NCBI GenBank assembly: GCA_019638525.1
Contig: JAHBTO010000003.1
Coordinates: 434,001 to 498,000 of the forward strand
Reading direction: 5' to 3'
DNA length: 64,000 nt
Source: Ferruginibacter sp.
GTDB taxonomy: Bacteria > Bacteroidota > Bacteroidia > Chitinophagales > Chitinophagaceae
Of the stretch, positions 54,458-62,848 are shown piece after piece. Both the position numbers and the translations under genes were made by a program. Every line of letters starts with the position of its first letter. Position 1 is the first letter of the stretch. The notes beneath the pieces are model-generated. The model saw only the letters and a list, made by a program, of their open reading frames with translations, ran no database searches and had not been told where the DNA came from.

Positions 54458-54856
54458 ATGAAAAAAGACATCACATCCAGAAAAGATATAGAATTGCTTG
54501 TAAACGAATTCTACAAAAAAGTAAAAGATGATGAACTTATAGGTTTCATCTTTACCGATGTGGCAAAAGTAAACTGGGAAAAGCACCTGGCTGTTATGTA
54601 CGATTTTTTTGAAAACATGTTGTTTTATACCGGTCCATACACAGGAAACCCAATGGAACTGCATAAGCATGTAAACAAACTGTATCCATTAACTGAAGTA
54701 CATTTCAAAAGATGGAATCAATTGTTTGGCAAAACAGTGGATGAATTGTTTAAAGGCGAAACTGCCAGCCTTGTAAAAACAAGGGCATTAAGCATTTCGG
54801 CTGTAATGCAAATGAAAATTGCTGATGAATCTTCCTCTTCCGATAAGATATTTTGA
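54458..54856 (+). CDS. Group III truncated hemoglobin
   Basis: A 132-residue globin of the TrHb3 group. It shows the short N-terminus, FIFTDVAKVNWEKHLAVMYDFFEN (B-E helices), MLFYTGPYTGNPM, and the proximal His in EVHFKRWNQLF. Such globins bind O2 or NO and are found in nitrosative or microaerobic settings. It is the last gene of the nos operon, followed by a terminator. Whether it turns over NO is inference. Confidence 0.9.
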   Translation: MKKDITSRKDIELLVNEFYKKVKDDELIGFIFTDVAKVNWEKHLAVMYDFFENMLFYTGPYTGNPMELHKHVNKLYPLTEVHFKRWNQLFGKTVDELFKGETASLVKTRALSISAVMQMKIADESSSSDKIF

Positions 54857-54895
54857 TATTGTATTTATATAAGTAAGTACAACTTTACAAAAAAG

Positions 54896-54925
54896 AAAAG
54901 CACAAACATTACGTTTGTGCTTTTT
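54896..54925. terminator. Bidirectional terminator after the nos operon
   Basis: Stem AAAGCACAAAC/GTTTGTGCTTT with a 5-base loop; an A-run precedes and a T-run follows, so it can end the nos operon and the convergent fasciclin gene. Confidence 0.8.
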
Positions 54926-54955
54926 CCTTCTTCCTTAATCTTAATCAACAAACTT

Positions 54956-55525
54956 TTATTTGGCAGTTGCAGGTAACAACACTCCATCTACTACATGCAC
55001 AATGCCATTTGCTGCAGGTATTGATGCAATTATTTTTGATGTACCATTTATATAAATGCCATCTTGTTTTTTACTGATGGTAATATCTCCTCCATCAACC
55101 TGGCCAATGGTTTGTCCATCCTGCAACATTTCGGGTTTAAAAACACCCAGCGAAACATGATATTGTAAAATAGTAGTTAACTCATCTTTCTTTTCTGGTT
55201 TAAGCAAACCATCAACAGTACCTGCAGGTAATTTGTCGAAAGCAGTATTGGTTGGTGCAAATACGGTAAATGGCCCTGCATTGCTTAATGCATCAACTAA
55301 TTCAGCAGCTTTAACAGCTGTTACCAGTGTAGAGTGATCTTTGCTGCTTATTGCAATCTGTACTACATTTTTTTCAGATGCATCATCTTTTACACCCGAT
55401 TGACCTGTGGTAGCTGTACTTTCAGATGCTGTAGTAGCTACATTATCGGTTGTTTCGCTGTTATTGCATGCTGCGGCAATTAGTAAAATACCAATTGCCA
55501 TTGTTTTTTTAATACTGTATATCAT
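54956..55525 (-). CDS. Fasciclin-domain lipoprotein
   Basis: A 189-residue lipoprotein (lipobox AAAC, Cys20) with a Thr/Ser-rich linker and one FAS1 domain (about 60-189). H-box-like motifs FTVFAPTNTAFDKLP and TILQYHVS and the C-terminal VHVVDGVLLP are typical. FAS1 domains mediate adhesion or matrix binding. No link to the neighbouring respiratory genes is clear. Confidence 0.92.
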   Translation of the reverse strand: MIYSIKKTMAIGILLIAAACNNSETTDNVATTASESTATTGQSGVKDDASEKNVVQIAISSKDHSTLVTAVKAAELVDALSNAGPFTVFAPTNTAFDKLPAGTVDGLLKPEKKDELTTILQYHVSLGVFKPEMLQDGQTIGQVDGGDITISKKQDGIYINGTSKIIASIPAANGIVHVVDGVLLPATAK

Positions 55526-55723
55526 AATGGATTTATTTTATAAAGTAAAACTAAAATGCAGCTTGTGGCAGTTTTATGCGTTAAATCATAATTAAGGAAA
55601 TATGACGAAGAACATATTTTTACCCTTTTATTTTAATGAGTTTGCAGTATAAATTTTGTACTTTATGATGAAGGTTATCTTTCCGTATGATTGTAATTGG
55701 TTAAAAAATAAAAAAAGTAATTC

Positions 55724-56548
55724 ATGAAAAAGTTAATTATAGCGCTGGATGGGCAGCATTTTCCAAAAGGCGCATTTGAATTTGCAAAAGCAATCAACTT
55801 GTCTTCCGGAATATTATTGGCAGGAGTATTTCTTAGCCCGGTTGATTATTCAAAACTATTAGTATTTACAGGTATGGAAGCTGTTCCCATGTTGCCCGAA
55901 TGGCTTAAAAAAAATGATGATGATGTATTGGTAAGTAAAAATGTAAATGATTTTTCTGAAGCATGTAAAAATGAAGGCATCGAATACCGTATTCATAAAG
56001 ATGTGGATATGATGGCTATTTCATCTTTAATTGAAGAAAGCCGATTTGCAGATGCACTACTTATCAGCAGCGAATTATTCTATAACAATGTATCAAAACA
56101 ACAACCCAATTTTTACCTGGAAGAAGTTTTAAAAAAATCTGAATGCCCGGTAATGTTGATACCCGAAAATTATACCGAACCCAAGCATATTATTTTAACG
56201 TATGATGGCAGTGAATCTTCGGTATTTGCCATCAAGCAGTTTGCATATGTGTACCCCGAACTTACCCAAAAAGAAACTGTTTTATTATCTATTCTTATCC
56301 ACGAAGATGATTTGCCGGAGTATAACTTAATTTCCGAACTGGTATCAAGACATTATCCTAATTTAAAATTACAGGCTATACACCTTAAGCATAAAAAAGA
56401 TTTTATTGGCTGGTTAATGAATATGCCCGATAGTTTTATTGTAATGGGAGCGTTTTCACGCACTTCATTTTCACACTTGTTTAAAAAAAGTTTTGCAGCC
56501 GGTATCATCCAGGAAATTAAAATGCCCATTTTCATTTCGCATAAATAA
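55724..56548 (+). CDS. Universal stress protein, two domains
   Basis: A 274-residue protein made of two UspA-like folds (about 1-145 and 150-274). The nucleotide-binding GxxG motif common in ATP-binding Usp proteins is not clear in either half. The second half begins HIILTYDGSESSVFA and ends with SFAAGIIQEIKMPIFI. Usp genes often lie with cbb3 and anaerobic genes. The leader region 55526-55723 holds only weak FNR-like half sites. Confidence 0.87.
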   Translation: MKKLIIALDGQHFPKGAFEFAKAINLSSGILLAGVFLSPVDYSKLLVFTGMEAVPMLPEWLKKNDDDVLVSKNVNDFSEACKNEGIEYRIHKDVDMMAISSLIEESRFADALLISSELFYNNVSKQQPNFYLEEVLKKSECPVMLIPENYTEPKHIILTYDGSESSVFAIKQFAYVYPELTQKETVLLSILIHEDDLPEYNLISELVSRHYPNLKLQAIHLKHKKDFIGWLMNMPDSFIVMGAFSRTSFSHLFKKSFAAGIIQEIKMPIFISHK

Positions 56549-56615
56549 TTAAGAAAGTTTTTCAGCTACTGATTTCTAAGCAAAAAAAGTTAAGTTTGAT
56601 TAGAAAAACAGGAGT

Positions 56616-57335
56616 ATGACAAAAAGAGAGATACAATTTTTAGAAGGCCCTCAAAGCCGTTGGAAAGAATTTAAGTTTAGTGCAAGTGTTTTGTTCGAAT
56701 ATATAAAAGGGTTTAGGGCATTGCATTTTGTAGGCCCTTGTGTAACTGTGTTTGGCTCTGCAAGGTTTAAAGAAGGGCATCCATATTATAAACAGGCATG
56801 CGAAATTTCAGGAAAAATAGCACAGCTTGGCTTTACAATTATGACGGGAGGAGGCCCCGGTATTATGGAAGCAGCCAACAGGGGCGCCAGGGAAGTGGGT
56901 GGCAGGAGCGTGGGCTGTAATATTGAACTACCGCACGAACAGGCGCCTAATCCTTACATGGATAAATGGGTTAACATTAAATATTTCTCTGTAAGAAAAA
57001 CCTTACTAATAAAATATTCTTATGCTTTTGTGGTTTTACCCGGCGGCTTTGGTACACTGGATGAGTATTTTGAATCTATCACTCTTATTCAAACAAAAAA
57101 AATCAGCGATTTTCCGGTGGTTATTATGGATAAGGAATTTTATAAAAATATAATTGCCCATATAGAAACTATGAAAGCTAATGGTACCATTTCGGCTAAT
57201 GATACCAATCTCTTTTTCTTTACCGATTCTGTTGACGAAGCAGTAGCTTATATTAAAAACAATACTATTGAAAAATATGGCCTGCAACCACAAGAAAAGA
57301 AAAAGACGTTTAAATGGCTTTTTGAAAAAGATTAA
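56616..57335 (+). CDS. LOG family protein (TIGR00730-like)
   Basis: A 239-residue protein of the LOG (lonely guy) / Rossmann lysine-decarboxylase-like group. Motifs are VTVFGSARFKEG, TGGGPGIMEAANRGA and PGGFGTLDE (family PGGxGTxxE). Such proteins hydrolyse nucleoside monophosphates to base and ribose phosphate; the old lysine decarboxylase label is misleading. It sits between usp and DUF2892 with no obvious promoter. Confidence 0.9.
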   Translation: MTKREIQFLEGPQSRWKEFKFSASVLFEYIKGFRALHFVGPCVTVFGSARFKEGHPYYKQACEISGKIAQLGFTIMTGGGPGIMEAANRGAREVGGRSVGCNIELPHEQAPNPYMDKWVNIKYFSVRKTLLIKYSYAFVVLPGGFGTLDEYFESITLIQTKKISDFPVVIMDKEFYKNIIAHIETMKANGTISANDTNLFFFTDSVDEAVAYIKNNTIEKYGLQPQEKKKTFKWLFEKD

Positions 57336-57411
57336 TTTTTTAGCGTTTGCCAAAACATATTCTTCCGGGGTTACTTCAATTTAAACTACAATTGGGCGGG
57401 TATTTATTTAC

Positions 57412-57425
57412 ATGATGAATATCAT
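57412..57425. promoter_or_regulatory. FNR/Crp-like box upstream of the DUF2892 gene
   Basis: ATGAT-GAAT-ATCAT, perfect to the local consensus. Its centre is 51.5 bp from the first base of the -7-like element at 57470. Confidence 0.7.
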
Positions 57426-57469
57426 ATTTCTTATTGATGGCTCTCATTAAATTCCTAAAGCGCTTTTAC

Positions 57470-57477
57470 AATATTTG
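57470..57477 (+). promoter_or_regulatory. -7-like element of the DUF2892 gene
   Basis: AATATTTG, seven of the eight positions fit TAnnTTTG (first base A). It lies 18 bp before the ATG. Confidence 0.5.
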
Positions 57478-57495
57478 TATAAATAAATTATAATT

Positions 57496-57693
57496 ATGAC
57501 TTGCAATATTGGTAAAACAGACAGGATGATACGGCTTTTGCTGGCAGTATTTATTGCAGGAGCAGGCCTGTATTTTCAAAGCTGGTGGGGTTTATTAGCC
57601 CTGGCACCTTTATTAACCGGTGCAAGTTTATTTTGCCCAGTATATAAGATTTTCGGATTGAGCACCTGTACTTCTAACAAGAGTGTTCAGTAG
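57496..57693 (+). CDS. DUF2892 small membrane protein
   Basis: A 65-residue protein with the DUF2892 (YgaP C-terminal) plan: N-terminal TCNIGKTDRMIRL, two close hydrophobic helices, and FCPVYKIFG with a Cys. The family often accompanies rhodanese or sulfur/copper genes. A strong terminator follows. It has an FNR-like box and is likely induced with the oxidase genes. Confidence 0.85.
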   Translation: MTCNIGKTDRMIRLLLAVFIAGAGLYFQSWWGLLALAPLLTGASLFCPVYKIFGLSTCTSNKSVQ

Positions 57694-57710
57694 TTTCTGT
57701 TTAATTAACC

Positions 57711-57743
57711 CCGCTGCATATTCTTATGTGGCGGCTTTTTTTT
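57711..57743 (+). terminator. Terminator after the DUF2892 gene
   Basis: Stem CCGCTGCATA (57711-57720) / TATGTGGCGG (57725-57734), ten pairs including two G-T, loop TTCT, then C and eight T. It ends just upstream of the fixI reading frame. Confidence 0.8.
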
Positions 57744-57751
57744 AAAATTAT

Positions 57752-60193
57752 ATCATCATCAAAAATACCCATCCCATACCTGTAAATTGTTATCACTGCG
57801 GCGATGCTTGTGTTGATACATCTATCTCTGTTGATAACCATCATTTTTGCTGTTTGGGATGTAAACAGGTTTATTTGTTACTTAACGAAAATAACCTTTG
57901 TAATTATTACAATCTTGATAAAAACCCGGGGCTAAAAGCAAAGGGCAAATTTATTTCGGACAGGTTTGCATATCTTGATGATGAAACTACCAAACAAAAA
58001 CTGGTTCAATTTAGCAGCGATGAACAGGTAAATATTACTTTTTCAATTCCGCAAATGCATTGCTCTTCATGCATTTACCTGCTCGAAAACCTGCACAGGA
58101 TAGAACCCGGTGTAAAACAATCGCAGGTTAATTTTCAAAAAAAAGAAATATTCATTATTTATAACCCTACAGAAACAACACTACGTAAAGTGGTGGAGTT
58201 GCTGGCTTTTATTGGTTACGAACCCCATATCAGTTTAAAAGATATGGATGTAAAAAAAACACCTGCATTTAACAGGAAACAAATTTATAAAATAGGTGTT
58301 GCAGGTTTCTGTTTTTCAAATATTATGATGCTTAGCTTTCCTGAATATCTTTCGTCGGGTATCATTAATGAAGCAGGGCTTAAAGAAACCTTTAGCTGGA
58401 TTATTTTTGGTTTATCATTGCCTGTATTATTTTTCAGTGCTGCAGATTTTTTTGTTTCAGCATGGAAGGGGCTTAGGCAAAAATTCCTCAATATTGATGC
58501 ACCCATTGCGCTTGCGATAATAGTTACATTTGCCAGGAGTTATTACGAGATTATTACCGGTAGTGGCGCAGGTTATCTCGATTCGGGCAGCGGTATCGTT
58601 TTTTTTATGCTTATTGGCAGGTGGTTTCAAAATAAAACATACGATTCATTCTCATTTGAAAGAGATTACCTGTCTTATTTTCCACTGGGTGTTACCATAT
58701 TAAAAAACGGGGTTGAAACTAATATCCCGGTAACACAATTACAAAAATTAAATCGTATCATAATCAGGAACGAAGAGATGATTCCTGCAGATGCCATACT
58801 GGTAAAAGGTACAGCCAATATCGATTACAGCTTTGTAAGTGGCGAAAATATACCGGTAGAAAAAAATAAAGGCGAACTTGTTTATGCTGGCGGTAAACAG
58901 GTTGGCGGCGCCATAGAACTTGAAGTGATAAAAGAAGTATCGCAGAGCTATATTACTCAACTGTGGAACAACGATATTTTTGGCAAAAAGAAAAATACAG
59001 AAAAATCTTTTATTCATCCCTGGAGCCGGTATTTTACTTATATATTATTCTGCATAGCCCTTGTTACTGCTATTGTTTGGTATTTTATTGATGTTTCAAA
59101 AATTTTTCCGGCAGTAACAGCAGTGCTTATTGTTGCATGCCCCTGTTCATTACTGCTTTCAGCTACATTTACTTATGGAAATATGTTGCGGATTTTTGGC
59201 CGTAACAAATTATATCTTAAAAATGCATCGGTGATAGAATCGCTTGCAAAAATTAATACTATCATTTTTGATAAAACCGGCACATTAACACAAAGCCATT
59301 CGGCCGAAGTTAACTACAAAGGTTTGCCACTTTCCCAAAATGAAATGGCCATCATCAAAACCATCAGTAAACAATCATCGCACCCGTTAAGCAAACTTAT
59401 TGCATCATCTATGCCCCATATAACCAACGAAACTGTAACGCTAAAGCAGTTTAAGGAGTTTACAGGTAATGGGTTGGAAGCTGTTGCCGGTAACACTTAT
59501 GTAAAAATGGGGTCATCTGCTTTTGTAAAAGAAACAAATCCTTTGCTAATGCATGGCTCCGGATCGGCCGTTCATGTAGTAATGGATGAAGTGCTGATGG
59601 GAACTTTCAGCATTCAAAATCAATATAGGAGCGGTATAAAAGAAATGATTAAAAACCTTAACAGGAAAGGGATTGAAATGTATGTACTCTCGGGCGATAA
59701 TGATTTGGAAAAAGAAAACCTGCAATTAATATTTGGCAATAATGCTAACATGATTTTTAATCAATCGCCCCAACAGAAACTTGATTTTATTAAAAGTTTG
59801 CAACACTTACCAAACAGTGCAGTAAAAAATAAAAACAAATCTGTTTTAATGATTGGCGATGGGCTAAACGATGCCGGCGCACTTATGCAAAGTGATATAG
59901 GTATTGCAGTAAGCGAAAACTCATCACAATTTACACCAGCCAGCGATGCTATCCTGGATAGCAGCAAAGTACATTTACTGGATAAATTTTTAAGTTTTGC
60001 CAAAGCCGGAAAAAAAATTGTAACTGCCAGCTTTATCCTGTCAATCCTTTACAATTTTGTAGGATTATCTTTTGCCGTTCAAGGCTTGCTTTCGCCAATG
60101 GTAGCTGCCATCCTCATGCCGGCTAGTAGTATCAGTATTGTATTATTTGTTAGTTTATATTCTTCATTCATAGCCCGTAAAAAAGGTTTATAA
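57752..60193 (+). CDS. fixI: Copper-transporting P-type ATPase FixI/CcoI (start codon unclear)
   Basis: Heavy-metal P-type ATPase that exports Cu for cbb3 oxidase assembly. Ordered features are a Cys-rich N-terminus (CYHCGDAC from 57788, FCCLGC), an HMA domain with MHCSSC (58052-58075), the CPCS metal site in helix six, DKTGT, and GDGLNDA. About 800 residues, close to FixI. The frame opens after TAA 57743-57745 but has no ATG, GTG or TTG before TTG 57854. Starting there would delete the CYHC motif, so an unusual start (ATC 57752-57760 or ATA 57776) or a sequence error is likely. It lies just upstream of ccoS-ccoNO. Confidence 0.88.
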   Translation: MIIKNTHPIPVNCYHCGDACVDTSISVDNHHFCCLGCKQVYLLLNENNLCNYYNLDKNPGLKAKGKFISDRFAYLDDETTKQKLVQFSSDEQVNITFSIPQMHCSSCIYLLENLHRIEPGVKQSQVNFQKKEIFIIYNPTETTLRKVVELLAFIGYEPHISLKDMDVKKTPAFNRKQIYKIGVAGFCFSNIMMLSFPEYLSSGIINEAGLKETFSWIIFGLSLPVLFFSAADFFVSAWKGLRQKFLNIDAPIALAIIVTFARSYYEIITGSGAGYLDSGSGIVFFMLIGRWFQNKTYDSFSFERDYLSYFPLGVTILKNGVETNIPVTQLQKLNRIIIRNEEMIPADAILVKGTANIDYSFVSGENIPVEKNKGELVYAGGKQVGGAIELEVIKEVSQSYITQLWNNDIFGKKKNTEKSFIHPWSRYFTYILFCIALVTAIVWYFIDVSKIFPAVTAVLIVACPCSLLLSATFTYGNMLRIFGRNKLYLKNASVIESLAKINTIIFDKTGTLTQSHSAEVNYKGLPLSQNEMAIIKTISKQSSHPLSKLIASSMPHITNETVTLKQFKEFTGNGLEAVAGNTYVKMGSSAFVKETNPLLMHGSGSAVHVVMDEVLMGTFSIQNQYRSGIKEMIKNLNRKGIEMYVLSGDNDLEKENLQLIFGNNANMIFNQSPQQKLDFIKSLQHLPNSAVKNKNKSVLMIGDGLNDAGALMQSDIGIAVSENSSQFTPASDAILDSSKVHLLDKFLSFAKAGKKIVTASFILSILYNFVGLSFAVQGLLSPMVAAILMPASSISIVLFVSLYSSFIARKKGL

Positions 60194-60201
60194 AATTACA
60201 C

Positions 60202-60215
60202 ATGATTAAAATCAT
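60202..60215. promoter_or_regulatory. FNR/Crp-like box upstream of ccoS-ccoNO
   Basis: ATGAT-TAAA-ATCAT, perfect to the local consensus. Its centre is 51.5 bp from the first base of the -7 element at 60260. Confidence 0.72.
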
Positions 60216-60259
60216 ATTTCGGTTTGATAGGCATCACACCCAAAAATTTAACCCATAAC

Positions 60260-60267
60260 TATTTTTG
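60260..60267 (+). promoter_or_regulatory. -7 promoter element of the cco operon
   Basis: TATTTTTG, perfect TAnnTTTG match, 22 bp before the ccoS start. Confidence 0.6.
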
Positions 60268-60289
60268 AAATTATAAAATATAATTCCCT

Positions 60290-60469
60290 TTGAGTGCATT
60301 TTTCATACTTATCGGTTTCAGCATTCTTGTGGCTGCAGTTTTTTTAGCAGCCTTTTTATGGAGTGTAAAAAAAGGCCAGTTCGATGATGATTATACACCA
60401 TCCATCAGGATGCTTTTTGATGAACCCGAAAAAACCGAATCAAATTCAACCAAAACTATAAATCAATAA
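60290..60469 (+). CDS. ccoS: CcoS, cbb3 oxidase assembly protein
   Basis: A 59-residue protein with one membrane helix (SAFFILIGFSILVAA) followed by the CcoS signature WSVKKGQFDDDYTPS and RMLFDE. CcoS helps insert heme and copper in the cbb3 oxidase. The start is TTG at 60290; no ATG precedes the helix. It is 18 bp before ccoNO, behind the -7 element and FNR-like box. Confidence 0.9.
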   Translation: MSAFFILIGFSILVAAVFLAAFLWSVKKGQFDDDYTPSIRMLFDEPEKTESNSTKTINQ

Positions 60470-60487
60470 CCCAAACCTAAAATTAAC

Positions 60488-62623
60488 ATGCAGGTAGAAA
60501 AATTTTATTATGATAATAAGATAGTAAGGAACTTTGCTTATGCCACCATTTTTTGGGGGGCAGTGGGTATGCTTGTAGGCCTTTGGGCTGCATTGCAATT
60601 AGTATTTCCTCAATTAAACATTACGCAATATGGTTCCTTTGGCCGCTTGCGTCCATTGCATACCAATGCAGTTATTTTTGCTTTTGTAGGCAATGGTATT
60701 TTTATGGGTGTTTACTATTCTTTACAACGCCTGTGTAAAGCAAGGATGTACAGCGATAAACTTAGTTACATCCATTTTTGGGGATGGCAACTTATTATTG
60801 TAGCCGCTGCTATAACATTGCCACTTGGTTTAACGCAGGGCGCCGAGTATGCCGAACTTATTTGGCCCATTGATGTGGCTATTACCATTATTTGGGTTGT
60901 ATTTGGATGGAATATGTTTGGCACCATCATCAACAGGAGGCAAAGGCATTTGTATGTTGCCATTTGGTTTTACATTGCCACTTTTGTAACTGTTGCGGTG
61001 TTACATATTGTACGCTCGGGGCAATTACCATACAGTTGGTTACAAAGTTATAGCTGGTACTCCGGCGTGCAGGATGCATTGGTGCAATGGTGGTATGGCC
61101 ATAATGCCGTGGCTTTCTTTTTAACCACGCCATACCTGGGTTTAATGTATTACTTTTTGCCAAAAGCGGCTAACCGTCCTGTTTATTCTTATAAACTTTC
61201 CATTATCCATTTCTGGTCGCTTATATTTTTATATATATGGGCCGGCCCTCACCATCTTTTATATACTGCATTGCCTAACTGGGCACAATCGTTGGGTATC
61301 GTATTTTCAGTAATGTTGCTGTTTCCAAGTTGGGGAGGTATGATCAACGGCTTGCTCACATTACGTGGCGCTTGGGACAGGGTGAGAGATGATGTGATTT
61401 TAAAATTTATGGTAGTGGCTGTTACCGCTTACGGTATGGCAACTTTTGAAGGCCCTATGTTATCTTTAAAAAGCGTAAGCTCTATTTCTCATTATACCGA
61501 TTGGATTGTAGCACACGTACACGTGGGTGCATTGGGCTGGAACGGTATGCTCACCTTTGGTGTTTTATACTGGCTGATACCAAAGATTTTTAAAACAGAC
61601 CTCTATTCAAAAAAATTAGCCAGCAATCATTTCTGGTTGGCCACACTCGGCATCATATTTTATGCTATACCCATGTACTGGGCGGGTATTCAGCAAAGCT
61701 TAATGTGGAAAGAATTTACAGAAGCCGGCCAATTAAAATATTCTTTCCTGGAAACAGTAACATACATGAAACCATTTTACGCCATGCGTTCTTTAGGTGG
61801 GGTATTGTACCTCACAGGTGTGTTTCTTATGTTCTATAATTTGTATAAAACTGTAAAGAAAGGCAAACTTGTAAGCAACGAAGAAGCAGAAGCAGCACCA
61901 CTTGCAGCAGTTATTGAAAAACATAAAGGCGAACACTGGCACAGGGTAATTGAAAGAAGGCCTATTCAAATGCTGATACTTAGCCTGGTAGTGATTTTGA
62001 TTGGAGGCATTATTGAAATGGTTCCCACTTTTATGATAAAATCAAATGTGCCTACCATTAGCAGTGTAAAACCATATACACCACTTGAGTTGCAGGGCCG
62101 TGATATTTATGTACGTGAAGGTTGTTATGTATGCCACTCACAAATGATACGTCCATTTCGCAGCGAAACAGAACGCTATGGCGAGTATTCAAAAGCAGGC
62201 GAGTTTATTTATGATAAACCATTTCAATGGGGTAGTAAACGTACAGGCCCCGACCTGGCAAGGGAAGGAACGGGCAACCTTAAGAAAACCGATGGCTGGC
62301 ATTTCAGGCATTTTAGAGAACCATCTTCTATGAGCGAAGGCTCTGTAATGCCTACCTATCCATTCCTTATTGAACAAAAATTAGATACATCCAGCACAGC
62401 AGCAAAAATAAAAGCCATGCGTAAACTGGGTGTGCCTTACGAAAAAGGTTATGAAAATTTTGCCAATAAAGATTTAATGACGCAGGCAAACAGTATCCGT
62501 ATCAATTTAAAGATTGAAGGAATACAGGTGCCCGCCGATAGGGAAGTGATAGCATTAATTGCTTACATGCAACGCCTGGGTAAAGACATTTCTAATAACA
62601 GTACAGCAACATCAAATAAATAA
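60488..62623 (+). CDS. ccoN: cbb3 cytochrome oxidase, fused CcoN-CcoO
   Basis: Catalytic core of the high-affinity cbb3 oxidase, 711 residues. The CcoN part (about 1-470) has heme b His58, CuB ligands His205, His255, His256, helix-VII Tyr249 (each two less than in P. stutzeri CcoN, as I recall it), and the heme pair His343/His345. The CcoO part (about 500-711) has a heme c site CYVCH with the family motif SQMIRPFRSETERYG. In many bacteria these are two genes; the fusion is typical of Bacteroidota. It is followed within 3 bp by ccoQ. Confidence 0.96.
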   Translation: MQVEKFYYDNKIVRNFAYATIFWGAVGMLVGLWAALQLVFPQLNITQYGSFGRLRPLHTNAVIFAFVGNGIFMGVYYSLQRLCKARMYSDKLSYIHFWGWQLIIVAAAITLPLGLTQGAEYAELIWPIDVAITIIWVVFGWNMFGTIINRRQRHLYVAIWFYIATFVTVAVLHIVRSGQLPYSWLQSYSWYSGVQDALVQWWYGHNAVAFFLTTPYLGLMYYFLPKAANRPVYSYKLSIIHFWSLIFLYIWAGPHHLLYTALPNWAQSLGIVFSVMLLFPSWGGMINGLLTLRGAWDRVRDDVILKFMVVAVTAYGMATFEGPMLSLKSVSSISHYTDWIVAHVHVGALGWNGMLTFGVLYWLIPKIFKTDLYSKKLASNHFWLATLGIIFYAIPMYWAGIQQSLMWKEFTEAGQLKYSFLETVTYMKPFYAMRSLGGVLYLTGVFLMFYNLYKTVKKGKLVSNEEAEAAPLAAVIEKHKGEHWHRVIERRPIQMLILSLVVILIGGIIEMVPTFMIKSNVPTISSVKPYTPLELQGRDIYVREGCYVCHSQMIRPFRSETERYGEYSKAGEFIYDKPFQWGSKRTGPDLAREGTGNLKKTDGWHFRHFREPSSMSEGSVMPTYPFLIEQKLDTSSTAAKIKAMRKLGVPYEKGYENFANKDLMTQANSIRINLKIEGIQVPADREVIALIAYMQRLGKDISNNSTATSNK

Positions 62624-62626
62624 ACC

Positions 62627-62836
62627 ATGTTCAAATTCATAAAACAATATGCCGAAACAATCAGTGGGGTTAATATTTATCCCATGATATCGTTGCTTAT
62701 CTTTTTAATATTTTTTGTTGTGTTGCTGGTGATGGTTAAAAAAATGAAGAAAGAAAAGGTAAATGAACTTTCAAACCTGCCATTCGATAATGAAGAATTA
62801 CCGGTACAACAATTTAAAAATACAACTCAACTTTAA
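62627..62836 (+). CDS. ccoQ: CcoQ-like small subunit
   Basis: A 69-residue protein with one membrane helix (about 20-40) and a basic then acidic tail (KKMKKEKV...). Position directly between ccoNO and ccoP and the size fit CcoQ/FixQ, a small stabilising subunit. Sequence similarity alone would be weak, as usual for this subunit. Confidence 0.8.
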   Translation: MFKFIKQYAETISGVNIYPMISLLIFLIFFVVLLVMVKKMKKEKVNELSNLPFDNEELPVQQFKNTTQL

Positions 62837-62848
62837 AAATTTTGTAGT

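Noticed and set aside
54956..55525. Fasciclin protein as part of the nos operon
   Set aside because: It is on the opposite strand, separated by a bidirectional terminator, and has no FNR-like box of good quality.
55602..55615. ATGACGAAGAACAT upstream of the fasciclin gene
   Set aside because: Two half-site mismatches and a spacing (about 55.5 to the best -7-like element) that does not fit the series.
55665..55678. Possible FNR-like box ATGATGAAGGTTAT before the universal stress protein gene
   Set aside because: The second half site is degenerate and no -7 element lies at a phased distance; not counted in the regulon.
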